The notes under the pieces were generated by a model that saw only the letters and a program-made list of their open reading frames with translations, had not been told where the DNA came from and ran no database searches. Shown here piece by piece: positions 10,544-21,463 of a DNA stretch of 64,000 nucleotides. The translations under genes were made by a program, and so were the position numbers. Position 1 is the first letter of the stretch. Every line of letters begins with the position of its first letter. The DNA comes from Gnetum montanum. Its lineage: Eukaryota; Streptophyta; Gnetopsida; Gnetales; Gnetaceae. Where the stretch lies: positions 107,369 through 171,368 of the forward strand of contig MNCI01008612.1 of NCBI GenBank assembly GCA_015680685.1, in the 5' to 3' direction.

Positions 10544-13500
10544 TTATGCATTAGTATTAGAAGGGGGCTGGTCCCCAAACTCCTCTATGACAGCAGCTCC
10601 CTTTCCACTGGGACCAGCCTCACCACCATACCTTTAAAAAAATAACAAAATAAGTAAACACAAACAAAAAGATTAAAAGTGCAAAATACTAAAAAAAAGG
10701 GGGGGATGATTAAAAGCAATAAAACAATACAAGACTAAAACACTCACAAGTGGGGAAGGCCTGAGATTAGCTTCCAGGCACCGTAGAATCTCTTCTTTGA
10801 GCACGCACGCCCAGTCTTTCTCAAGTCCAAGGTCGATATTGGCTAAGGTTTTACCCTTGTTTACTAAAGACCAAGAAGGGTGCTCAAGAGAAAACATACT
10901 TGTTGAAGCCTCCCCAGAGGTAGTGGTAATGGATCTCTCAGGAGACCCCTCCACTTCTATATACTCAACAAACTTATCATAAGAAGAGCGCAAGCCTAAC
11001 CCCTCAACGAACATCTCCAACTGGCGACATTCAACTGATTCCTCCTTCAACCATTTTTTTATTAGTGCTTATGATATTTCTGATCCTGGCCCCATTTACA
11101 TACTTTGGATGCAAAGGACTTCCAATCATTCCTATTCAATAAATCCATATGGGCTCTCTGTTCGGCCAGATCCCGAATCACCTGCACCTTGCTATTCAAG
11201 CCTGTCCAATAACATGCATAGGTGATCTCAGATGTATGCCAGGTACTATCATCGGCCAATCTAGCAGAAGCAAAATCATAACGGGCTTGTAAGTCATTCC
11301 TCTCCTCTGTTACCTTCACCAAATTTTCTTTCAATGATTGAACTTCAAGCCATAAGTATTCAAGTGAGCGCATGTAGGTCCAAAGAGACTTGGCATTCAG
11401 AACAACACAACCCAAAACTGCATCATAAATCCCTCTTGGGATCTACTAAATATCTTTGGGCAATCCTGGGAGACCATCAATATGGGTGGCCTCAGAAAGA
11501 CTCCATTGAAGCTTTGCACCTATGAGTATAAAAATCACGCATATGAGCTAATAAGAGATCGCCAATAGATGCAAAAGCACAATGAACCTAGGCACTTGGT
11601 ATAAAGTACACACCTAATTTAGGATGAGCCTATTGTAGACGAGCAACAACATCATTGACGATGCCCATAACAAAGTCTACTTTATTGGGCATCTTAGGCC
11701 ATGACATCAATTGACCAGTGGATGTTGAATTTATATGGGAAGGCACCTCAGCCGGGGCCTCTAACTCTGACACATCCACCTAAGATGTGTGTGCTTCAGG
11801 TGCTTCAGCATCCATGTCTAATGTTAGGAAGAGTCATGATAATCAAAATGATGTACAAAGCTAAGAAGTATGAAATGCAGATCAAACTAATGAAACATAC
11901 CAAGGAGCCCTTTGCTGGTCAGCTGAGGTGGATCACCAAGGTGTAGAGACCCATCAAAGAAACTATCAAAAACACCTTTCTCCTCGCTTGAATGCTTAAG
12001 GGCATCTAAAGCCTCAGCAAGTGTCACTCCCATCGTATCTATTTCATCCTCTTCTCGTAAGATGGGAATAGCCTTAGTTTCTTCTTCTCTCATTTCCTCC
12101 TCTTCATCATGCATGATAACCATTTTAGGCTCACCCATTGAAGCTAATTCTTTCCTTTCCCTCTCGGGGGTATCCTTTGTTAGCACCCATAAATCTAAGG
12201 TTAGCATGACATAATAGGTATGCATATTTAAGTAAGAAAATAAATTCAAAAGGCGATAAAAACATTTAAAGCAAAAACAAAGAAATTAAAAAAACTTACC
12301 CACTCTTGGCAAGATGAATCAAAACTTCTTTGCTCTCGATAGTCTCGCCTCCANTGCTCAGCTCTCCTAATAGTTATGTGCAGTTTAGGTGGTTCCAACC
12401 CTAAGCTATCACGCGAATGGTGGGAATGAATGGTTGCACCCCCTGTTGTGATAGAGACTGATTCTTCGATGCCTTCGGGTGCATCTTGGGATCTAGTGGT
12501 GTTAAATAGATGACAGATCTAGGGGCAAGACAACTATGAACGATCCCTTAACACATAATGGTTATCTCTATAGACCACTAAGAACTCAGCAAACCTACAG
12601 AGATAGCCCATGAAAAAGGCAAAGGTAAAGTGGGATTTAGCATCAACATTGGAACATAGCTTGATGATCTCTCCACGAAGACCTAACCCAAGAAATTGCA
12701 CCCAATTGTAGCGCATATCAGTCTCCAAGACTGAGCGCATAACACATGTAGACTCAACCCCAAGACTTCTTGCTTGAGAAAGAGACATAGGGAACGCTCG
12801 TGCTCTAAAGAGCGGGTACAGAAAATTTACCTTCATCAAGCGAGTATCGGCTTGCATGGCAAAACCCTTAGGACCCTGTGGTATACCTAACCAGTCTTCA
12901 AGTTCCTTGATCACATGGCCTTCTCTAGTTGCTCTATCCACTGCCACCTTAGCACCATCTACTAGTACGCTGAAAAGATCAGAAAAGAATTCAGCAATTA
13001 GGTGGAAAGACACCTTAACTCCCTGAACTCATGTAGTAAAATAGGATACATCATCATTAAAATAGTCAATGATGGAAACCATTTTGATCACGGGAATGTT
13101 AGGAGTCAAGGCAGTAAATAGGTTCATCAAGCCCACATTGGTAAGATAGCTGATGATTTGTTCAGGTGCCTTCTTGTGCAGCCACCATTGTGACTCCTCT
13201 GTCTCTCCAAACTTCATAAAGAGAGTGGCCTTAGTGTGCCCAGATACGATGGTAACCTCATCAAGGGAAATAGCCGCTGTAAAAAAGACAAAGGAGACAT
13301 TGAGCAAAAATTAAGAATATGATAAGCAATGATGTAACAAAAATGAAAACCAAGCCTGGAACACAACCATTTACCATTAGCAAATGGATTAGGCACACTT
13401 GCTGCAGGATCAATCGTTTGAGGAAAAACAAGCCCATCAGGAGACCAATCCTCATGCAGCCAACTGCAAAATTGACAACATTCAAAGGCCCTAGAGAATT

Positions 13501-15652
13501 GCCTAGGATAATTGATAATAGCATCCTTAGTCTAGTCTAGCACCACGGCGCGAAGAGTGGGGCCCATCATGAATGCCTCTAAGGCTGTGCGCGCTAAGGC
13601 AAGCCCACTATCATCCTCATGCAATCCATGCTCAACAAAATGGGGCCTACGAAAGAAAAAGTATTCATCCGTAAACAATGATATAACATTAAAGGAACCA
13701 AAGTTAATATAAGTATAAAAGAGCATACTTGTCTACTTTGTACACTATTCCAGGTGGATTTTGGAATAGAGTATGCATGCGGCAGGCTAGAAAAAGTGTG
13801 CTATTACTGTTGTAATGGCTACAAGATGGTAATCCCCACACATGGGTCAAAGAACGTGTAGATCTAGGACCTTTGTGAGTGCCTCCCTTGACTATATATG
13901 GTCCCTCGTCTATGTCAACAATGAACGCTAGCATGCCTTGTGTTGAGTTGGGCAACATGGTCTCAACAATATCACGAGTCAGCTACTCACTCAAATGAGA
14001 CCATATGACAATGCTAAAATTCTGCAAAATAAATGATAAAAATGCACCAACATTTGGATGAAACCATATTACATGCAGCCCGATCCACATGTCATAACTA
14101 GGCATGTTTGGTTCTAAAGGGCCAAACCAAGATAGCACACCAACAAGTTCGACCACAAGGAGAAAAGGCTTAAGTCCCTTGCATAAAGCCAGAACCTTAG
14201 GTAAGTAACTTAAAACATATAAAACATATAAACTAAAAGCAAAATAAATAAATAAACCCAACAAGTAAATAATATTCAATACACACAAGACCACCCCATG
14301 AGACAAGAACACTAGTATTCATTTGGTGTATTTGACGCTCGTTGGGGTACATTAAAAATCCATTTCATAGTAAACCAACAAACAAGTACAAATACAAAAC
14401 ATGTACATTCACTGTCTAACCCAAGAAAGTAAAAACAAAAGGATATAAATAACCATCAACACCAAGCAAATAATTTACACCTTTCTCATTCACTCATGCA
14501 TCAGTTCCCAGGGAACTCATGTTGTAGTGCATGTTGCGGTAAAACGTGACTAGGGAACCCACTCACAATGCAGCTCATGCTGCAACACACAACACATTCA
14601 CACTGACCACTCATAATGCAACTCACGTTGCTACCGACAACGTAGTTCACGTTGACTACTCACAATGCAGTTGACGCTGCAACTCATGCAGTGGCACAAC
14701 TCATGCTGCAGAAGCAACTAACGCTAGGAAGTTGCTCACGCCTAGATACAAAAAATTGTTCTTTTCTTTGGGCGTTCATGCCTAGGCCCTCAGCATCCAA
14801 CTCACACCCTCGCCCCTCACCCTAGGACAGCCCTATCTCCAAATCACACTGAAAATGGCCCTGCTTGGAAAGAATGTGCCCCAGGGAAGTTTGGGAACTA
14901 TGAGATCACCACGGCATTAGTTTTGACTTTGGGTGGGGATTGTTTACCAGTCCCGATTGTAACTCACGCCGAGGATTAGCACATGCTCTGCAACCCTAAA
15001 ACCCATGCTGCAGCTTGCCCTCGGTGCCACAAGGGAAAAACCAAAGAAAAATAATTAATAAAACAATTCATGCAAGAAAGATCGAAATCAAGAAAGGGTC
15101 CTGGCTTCTAAGTTAAGAACATCAATGGCATTAACACTCTGAAAAACAAAGAAAAAGCACCATAGTTTCACTAACTCTAATTGCCACAATGGGAAGCAAA
15201 GTGTCATTTTTGCAGTAACTCCTCCACTGCTGATGATGCTGTAGACTCAGCGTCAATAATAATATCTACCTCAACACTAGAAAAAAATCCTACCCTGGAA
15301 ACACTCATGCCCTGGAAAAATTTCAGGAATAATTTTAAACACTCATGCCCTAGAATACTCACACCAGGCACCCCTAAAATAGCAACAGGAAAGCACCAAA
15401 AAAAGAAAACTACCCTAAATCTAACACAACAGAAAATGGTGGCTGTAAGAGCTTACGTTGTCCTAGTTAATGCTGAAAACACAAAATACAGGATAGAAAA
15501 AGAAAAAAAACATACCTACGCAGGGTCCTCGTCCATGATGAAATCCTGGGTTGAGGAAGGCGTTGGAGTAGTTCTTCGCTCTTCTCTACAAATGCCAAGC
15601 TTGCCTACTTCTTCCCTTTGCCTTGTTGGTCTTGCCTCCCTTTGCCCTTCAT
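10544..15652 (-). pseudogene. Element A antisense gene, eight exons (decayed)
   Basis: Runs opposite to gag-pol. Proposed exons, 5' to 3': 15,652-15,516; 14,177-13,729; 13,646-13,375; 13,276-12,300; 12,174-11,901; 11,817-11,614; 11,519-10,748; 10,631-10,544. Most introns have GT donors near consensus (GTATGT, GTATGC, GTAAAT, GTAAGT, GTATGT, GTGTGT, GTGAGT) and AG acceptors, several after T-rich tracts (TTTTTTACAG). Exon content matches B: VVELVGVLSWF and IWSHLSE in exon 2; ALEAFMMGPTL in exon 3; KELEDWLGI, FRARAF and FLVVYRDNHYVL in exon 4; an acidic EEEEMREEETK run in exon 5; MPNKVDFV in exon 6; a coiled coil in exon 7; GGEAGPSGKG in the tail. Stops are mostly TAG/TGA. A 1-bp shift at the exon 1-2 junction and an ambiguous N (12,354) leave the frame unsure there. 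Function unknown. Confidence 0.82.
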
Positions 15653-16198
15653 TTTGCTCACGCTGCCTTGCACTTCATGTTGCTCACGCTGCCCTACACT
15701 TCCTATTGCTCATGCTCCCTTTGCACTTCTTGTTGCTCACGTTGCCAACACTAACGTACGCTACACACTTCAACATTCCTTTTTTACCCCTATTTCAAAT
15801 TATCCACAATTTATTTATTTTTTATTTTACAATGTGCTTCTTTTTTTGTGTTGTGCCTTTTTATTATTATTATCATTACTTACTTTGTTTCCATTTTCAT
15901 GTTCCCAGGATAGTTTGTTTTTATTTTTGTGCATGTTATTTCTTATAAGGTAAGGCATAAGCAAAAAAAAATGGAGACTGAAAATCTATGAAATCATGAA
16001 AAATCATAACACTATTCACACGAAACATGAATGCCATGTATGGCCTGGTATGGCCTAAAACTGCCATGTGGTTCAGGTATGACATTAAACTACCATTATA
16101 CTTGCATCAAGATGTGAATTAATTACACAAAGCTAGTTTATATAGCAACTCCCTCATCAAAGAATCTCGCTCACCTTGCTCCTGGTTTAAATTGGTAG
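15653..16198. other. A spacer between antisense first exon and RT
   Basis: The first half (15,653-15,960) would be the promoter and 5' end of the antisense gene: on minus it has A/T-rich TATA-like runs (AATAAATAAA near 15,805) and GCAACGTGAGCAAC-type repeats. The second half (about 16,030-16,110) carries TAAACT-core repeats (TATGACATTAAACTACCATT, CCTAAAACTGCCATG). It ends in a possible splice acceptor. The long open frame crossing 15,181-15,948 on plus is a shadow of the repeat and exon 1 sequence. Confidence 0.5.
16179..16198 (+). promoter_or_regulatory. Candidate sense-strand 3' splice site before RT
   Basis: A pyrimidine-rich stretch then TTGGTAG, followed by GAGCAAGC, which starts the RT-containing frame. 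B has CTCTGTTTATTGGCAG before the same GAGCAAGC (53,755). A conserved AG here would let a sense intron remove the whole antisense cassette. No convincing matching donor was found, so this remains a candidate. Confidence 0.4.
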
Positions 16199-19170
16199 GA
16201 GCAAGCATATGGACAGCAAGAACCTCTTTTCAACGTTGTTTATCAATGGACCATATGGGACCATAAAAAGAGCAATTAATCTAGAAGCCTTATATCTAGG
16301 CTCATCTACCTATGCTAATTTCATAGCATCCACTCAAGAAATGTCGGACTGGCCTAAAAACATGATGAAGACTCTAGATCTAGAGGCTGATAATAGCATT
16401 GAGGATCCTCTTACTGAAGTCTCTATTGCCACTTCGAGTGATAAAACTAGAACTTTAAAATTAAATGCCTTATTAGACACATAACTCGCTAGTGATATCA
16501 CTCAAGTTTTGAGAGACAACATAAAGATGTTTGCGTGGCCTTATACTGACATGCCAGGGTTGGACCCTCGAATTGTCCTTGATGAAAAGGTTAAACTAGT
16601 GAAACAAAAGGCACGAAAGATTAGACCTGAGGTAGTGTTAGCAGTCCGTGATGAAATCACAAAGCTCTAGCAAGCTGGTTTCATCTAGGTAGTTGACTAT
16701 TCTGATTGGATATCAAACATTGTTGTAGTCCCTAAGAAAAATGGTAGTATATGCATGTACCGTCCGAAATCGTCGGTGCAAGGCTAGAATGAAACAAACA
16801 CCGAGAGATCCTTAGAAGAAATACAGAAGACCCTACCTTGGCTTGAGGGCAAGCTAGAATGGACAAAGGTAGAGTGCCTTGAATGGTCCACGCACGGATC
16901 AAACGAGGACTTCCCCAATGCACACACTTTGCAATGTGTTGGGTTATACGTAAACGATGCACATTAAATGTAAACCGTAACGTAAATAGGCACAATAACG
17001 TAAACGGGAATGTAAATGTAAATTGGAAAAAAAAAAGAAAACTGCAATAAATCTAGGAAAAATGTAAACTATTTTGTATTGAAAAATGATTACAATGTGC
17101 ACCAGTCAGAACGCAGTTGTGGATTGATCACAAGGTAGACATTTAGCCTTGGTGGGTGATGACGGGTGCTAGAAGATGTAAGTTTTGGGTTGTAAGGAAA
17201 TGCAGCATCCAAGTCTGATACCCAACGTATAGAGGTTAATGCCCAAATTGGCTAAGTGTACTAGATTCAATTTTTGTGTTTGTTTGTAAAAATTGCCAAC
17301 CCCTGATCTAGTGAAAAATCAGGGTTTTTATAAGATCTTGGGCATTAGATTTGGATCTGGAAGGAGATGAGTGGCTGTGAGGTGAGAAAAATTTGGATTG
17401 GGAGATAGGTGGTGCATTGATCGAGTGCAGGATATGTTACAACTATATAGCATGTAGCGTACACACTGGTGTATGAACAACCAGTGTATAGGCTTGGAAC
17501 GCTCAAAAAACTTCAAATTTACAAAAGAATTTGTATGTTACAACAAGAATGATGTCTCTGGCTTCTGGATCCATGCTCTGGCCTATTTTTTTGGCCTCAG
17601 CATGTCTTGAAATGCTCTAGTGTGTGTTGGCATCCACGTAAAGCATTCAGCGTATGAGATTGGGCATCTAGCATGTGTACGCTGGCGTATATGCTCTATA
17701 TACCCCATATGCTAGCGTATACGCTCCATACGCTGGCCAGCGTATGGACCATAGATGATGCATTTTGCACCAAATTTTCACCTCCAAATCCAATTTTGAC
17801 TATAGATATGCATGGCTCATGTCCTGAGGGTGCTGTATGTCAAATTTGAGCTGATTTTACCCTAATCTGGTGTTTTTTGGAGGACTTTGTGGGGTTGACG
17901 CTGGGCTATACGCTGGCCAGCGTATAGCAAGGTGTACCCAACATATACACATGAAAATGCATCATTTCAAGGTCAAAACTTGATCTTCAGAAGCTAGTGA
18001 TGATGCTCAATAGTTTTCCTACCTCTAGGGGTCAATTTAATGTGAAAATATTGCTTTTTGATGCCTGTTTTGGGCCCTTTTTGATGGTATACGCTAGGCT
18101 ATACGCTGGCCAGCGTATACCAAGGTGTGCCTAGCATATACACATGAAATTGCATCATCTAGGACCCAACATTGAATTTTCAGGAAGCTAGGAGCTACTG
18201 GGGACCTTGGGGAAGGTCATGGAGGGTCTAGACGCTCAATTCTGGCATGTTTTGACTCATTTTGGGGCCCAAAAGTTTCTTTACGCTGGTCTATATGCTG
18301 TCCAGCGTACAACCTAGTGTGAGTAGAGTATACTTGGTCAAAACCAAGTATTTTGAACCCAAAACTTGAAATTCCTAATGCCGTATGCTGATGTAGTCAC
18401 CTATGGGTCTCAAGGAACTCTTTCCTTTTCAATTATGCTCCATTTGATGTTGTTTTAATGTTCTAGAGCTTGGCCATGCTGGGGATCATCATGACTTAGC
18501 TCTATTTTCTGTCTGAAAGTGCTAGCCAAAATTTTGTAGTGTTTTCAACACATATGCATTAACTTCTATGATCTCAACATAGCCACTATAAAGGATGACT
18601 TCCCGCTACCCAACATCGATCAACTCGTTGACACAACTGCTAGGCATGCATTGTTATCCTTTAAGGATGGATTTTTGGGATACAACCAAATAAGAATCAA
18701 TCCAAAGCATAAACTCAGAAAAACCTTCATGACACCTTGGGGTACATTCTATTATACAATGATGTCATTTGGCCTTAAGAACATAGATGCTACATATCAA
18801 CGAGCAATGACATACATATTTAGTGATTACATGCTTGATTTGCTCAACAATTATGTTGATGACATTGCAGTCAAATCTAAAAAAACTGAATAGCATGCAA
18901 AAGATTTAGGCTTAGTGCTTAGACATTTTCTTAAACATGACCTTAGACTCAACCCAAAGAAGTGTGTCTTTGGTGTTAAAACAAGAAAAATGCTTGGCTT
19001 CATGGTCTCCAAAACAAGGATACAAGTAGACCCTGATAAGGTTAAAGCAATAACTAGTATGCAACCACCTAGGAACCTTACCAAATTACGTGGTCTGCAA
19101 GGTAGACTGCAATTCATCAGACGCTTTATCGCAAAACTAATAGATAAGTTGAAACCCATGTAGCACCTAC
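16199..19170 (+). pseudogene. pol: Element A reverse transcriptase, split by a solo LTR
   Basis: RT of the Ty3/gypsy type. The N-terminal part (16,199-16,755) has the conserved INGPYGTIKRAI start seen in B and ends at VVVPKKNGSICM. The rest (18,551-19,170) begins within the next motif (INFYDLN, where DFRxLN is usual), then has GFLGYNQIRINP, TPWGTFYYTMMSFGLKN and the catalytic YVDD at 18,852-18,863, followed by RLNPKKCVFGV. The gap is the minus-strand solo LTR 16,756-18,550, which makes a complete product impossible. Stops occur at TAG (near 16,668 and 16,688) and at E-TAG-HAKDL, consistent with CAG-to-TAG. Expected role: synthesis of cDNA on the genomic RNA in the particle. Confidence 0.9.
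16756..18550 (-). repeat. Solo LTR of a third related subfamily inside A's RT
   Basis: About 1,795 bp with TG...CA ends, inserted in reverse between two halves of an RT codon block that is continuous in B. Read on minus, it starts TGTTGAAAACACTACAAAATT and ends GGACGGTACA, like the LTRs of A (TGAAACACCACAAAA) and B. It has a TATA (CTTATAAAAACCCTG, near 17,330), a TTGGCAATTTTTAC segment matching A's GTTGGCAATTTT, and the pre-terminal GGTACTCTGCC-like block. Its body is full of palindromic ACGCTGGCCAGCGTATA words. Target duplication is imperfect (catgt versus catat), possibly overlapping the end. No internal region remains, so it arose by LTR-LTR recombination. Confidence 0.88.
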
Positions 19171-20100
19171 TACGAAAGAATGTGCATTTCCAGTGGACCC
19201 AACAATGCCAGGAAGCATTTGAAAACATAAAAATGGAGCTGGCTCAACTGCCAATAGTTCATCCCCCACAAAGCGATAAACCTTTTTACATCTACCTAGT
19301 GACATCCAATTCATCTATTGCATCATGCTTTGCCAAAAACGAGAAGATGAAATCGAGATCTCTGTTACTATTTAAGCCATGCCTTAATTACCTACGAACA
19401 ACGATACAACGACATAGAGAGATCATGTCTTGCCCTGGTCTTTTCCTTGAAGAAGTGACAACATTATCTCTTTCGTAACCAAGTCTATATCATTTGCAAA
19501 GATAATGTGCTTAGAGCAATCACTAACAACATCTATGAATCAAGTAGGATAGCTAGATGGAAAGTGATGATCACTGAGTTTGACCTACGCTATGTAACTC
19601 AATCCTCCACTAAAGGTAAAGCAATAGTCAATCAATTGACCGCTTCACCAACACAAGATCAAGTGACAATCAATCCTGAATTAACTGATGAAAGCATTAA
19701 TAGCATCAACACTGTGCCTAATAACTACAATGTAATCCTTTACTTCGATGGAGCTTCAACTTCCTGAGGAGGAAGTGCTGCAGCCATCATAACGTATCCC
19801 TCTGGAGAAATTTGATCCTTTGCCTATCGACTAACCTTCCCTTGTACTAATAACATGGCATAGTATGAAGGTATTCTTAGAGGTCTTATAGTAGTACTAA
19901 CTTCAGGAATCACACGTCTTGTAGTTCGAGGTAACTCACAGTTAGTAATCAATCAAGTCACAGAGGTTTACGCATGCAAGTCTCCTCATTTGCAAAAATA
20001 CTGTGACTTGACTAAACACTTGCAAAAATAATTGATCAACATAGATGTGCAACATGTTCCTAGGAACAAAAATACCTTCGCCGATGCACTTGCTACACTA
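19171..20100 (+). pseudogene. Element A RNase H and archaeal-type RNase H (decayed)
   Basis: The first RNase H follows RT (KPFYIYLVTSNSSIAS at about 19,280; the usual D of the D-A/S-S motif is N here). A second RNase H begins at about 19,735 (LYFDGASTS) and continues with NNMA-stop-YEGILRGL and VVRGNSQLV. B keeps Glu and Asp at the last two sites, so A has lost two catalytic acidic residues (E to stop, D to N). Frameshifts separate the two domains. Two RNase H domains in a row are the hallmark of the Tat group. The family role is removal of the RNA strand, including near the purine tract. Confidence 0.85.
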
Positions 20101-21463
20101 GCCTTAAACATGGCACCTAAGATGTTCCATGCGTTACCTAGTTCCATAACAAATTGTGTGAAACCTATAACTGACGCTCTCAACAAAATACCCATAGCGT
20201 CCATCAGCACTACACAAGCAATAGAATGGTATGATGACATAAAAAAGTACCTTCAACAAGGAGAACCGCCACAACATCTGATGAGTGCTCAAAAAGATGC
20301 AGTGTGAAAACACTCTCAAAATATGCATTAATAGGAGACACCTTGTGTCGTAGATCCTATGAAGGCATCCTATTGATGTGTGTCAGTAGCATCGATAGCC
20401 AAACAATTATGGAACAGGTTCACGAAGGACTTTGTGGAGGGCATATAGCACCCAAAGCAATGGCAACGAAAATTAGACATTTGGGCTATTACTAGCCACA
20501 CATGGAGTACGATTGCTTCTCCAACGTCAGGAAATGTAACATTTGCCAAAGGCATAGTAACCTAATACATGTGCCACCTAATGAGTTACATATGGCACAA
20601 ATCACATGGCCATTCCAAAAATTTGGATTAGACATCATTGGGCCGATAACACCACCATCTTCAGCAAGACATAGCTTCATCATCACTACAACTCAATATT
20701 TCACAAAATGGGTAGAAGCTATCCCCCTTAGGAAAACCATGTCTAAACATGTTTGCAATTTCATATTAGAAAACATCATGACCCTCTTTAGTATCCCAAT
20801 GACCATAGTCACTGATAATGGGCCACAAGTTAGCAGTATAGATACTAAAAGCTTCTATGAAAGCCTAGGTATTAAACACTTGTTTCATCACCATATTACC
20901 CACAGAGCAATTGTCAAGCAGAGTCTATGAACAAAAAAGTCATCATGGTGCTTTAAAAGATGTTGAATCAGACCAAGAGACGATGGCATGAGCAGTTAAT
21001 CTATGCATTATGGGCATACCGAACAATGCATCGAACGTCCACAGGTAAAACACCATATAGCCTTGTATATGGGTCTGAAGTTGTCTTACCTTTGGAGTTA
21101 TAGGTTCCCTCGTTGCGGATAACACTCTCTAGCCTCCTCGATGAAGGTCAGAACAACGAGCTACACATTATTGACCTTGACTCGGTGGAAGAATAAAGGT
21201 TATGAGCACTTGATCAAATTGAATGGTATCAGAGACAACAACGGTGACATCATCAAGACAATCCACATAAGCGGTTGATTAAGGAAGGTGACCTAGTTCT
21301 CAAGGCAGTGTGCAAACACTTGAACAAATTCTTAGCTAATTGGGAAGGGCCTTACTTAGTCACCAAAGCATATGATAACGGGGCATTCAAACTCGTCGAC
21401 ATGGACGGAAACAAGTTCGCCAATGCTATAAATCACTTGTACCTAAAACCATTCTACTTCTGA
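20101..21463 (+). pseudogene. Element A integrase (decayed)
   Basis: Zinc-binding region: HEGLCGGHIAPKAMATKIRHLGYY cut to its key residues (His-x6-His, then C-x2-C in CNICQRH at about 20,530). Catalytic core: first Asp in GLDIIGPI (about 20,626), second in TDNGPQV (about 20,815), and the Glu in QAES after a small frameshift near 20,905. The C-terminal GPY/F module is NWEGPYLVTKAY (about 21,340), and the frame ends near 21,463. Stops: TGA after the DAV segment (20,306), TAG in place of Trp in GYYW. It would insert cDNA and produce the 5-bp duplication seen at the ends of A. Confidence 0.88.

Noticed and set aside
15181-15948. 255-codon plus-strand frame
   Set aside because: It overlaps the antisense first exon and simple repeats; B has no equivalent and the translation has no recognisable domain.
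20943-21125. Minus-strand small frames over integrase and RNase H
   Set aside because: Antisense shadows of conserved coding sequence with no splice or motif support.
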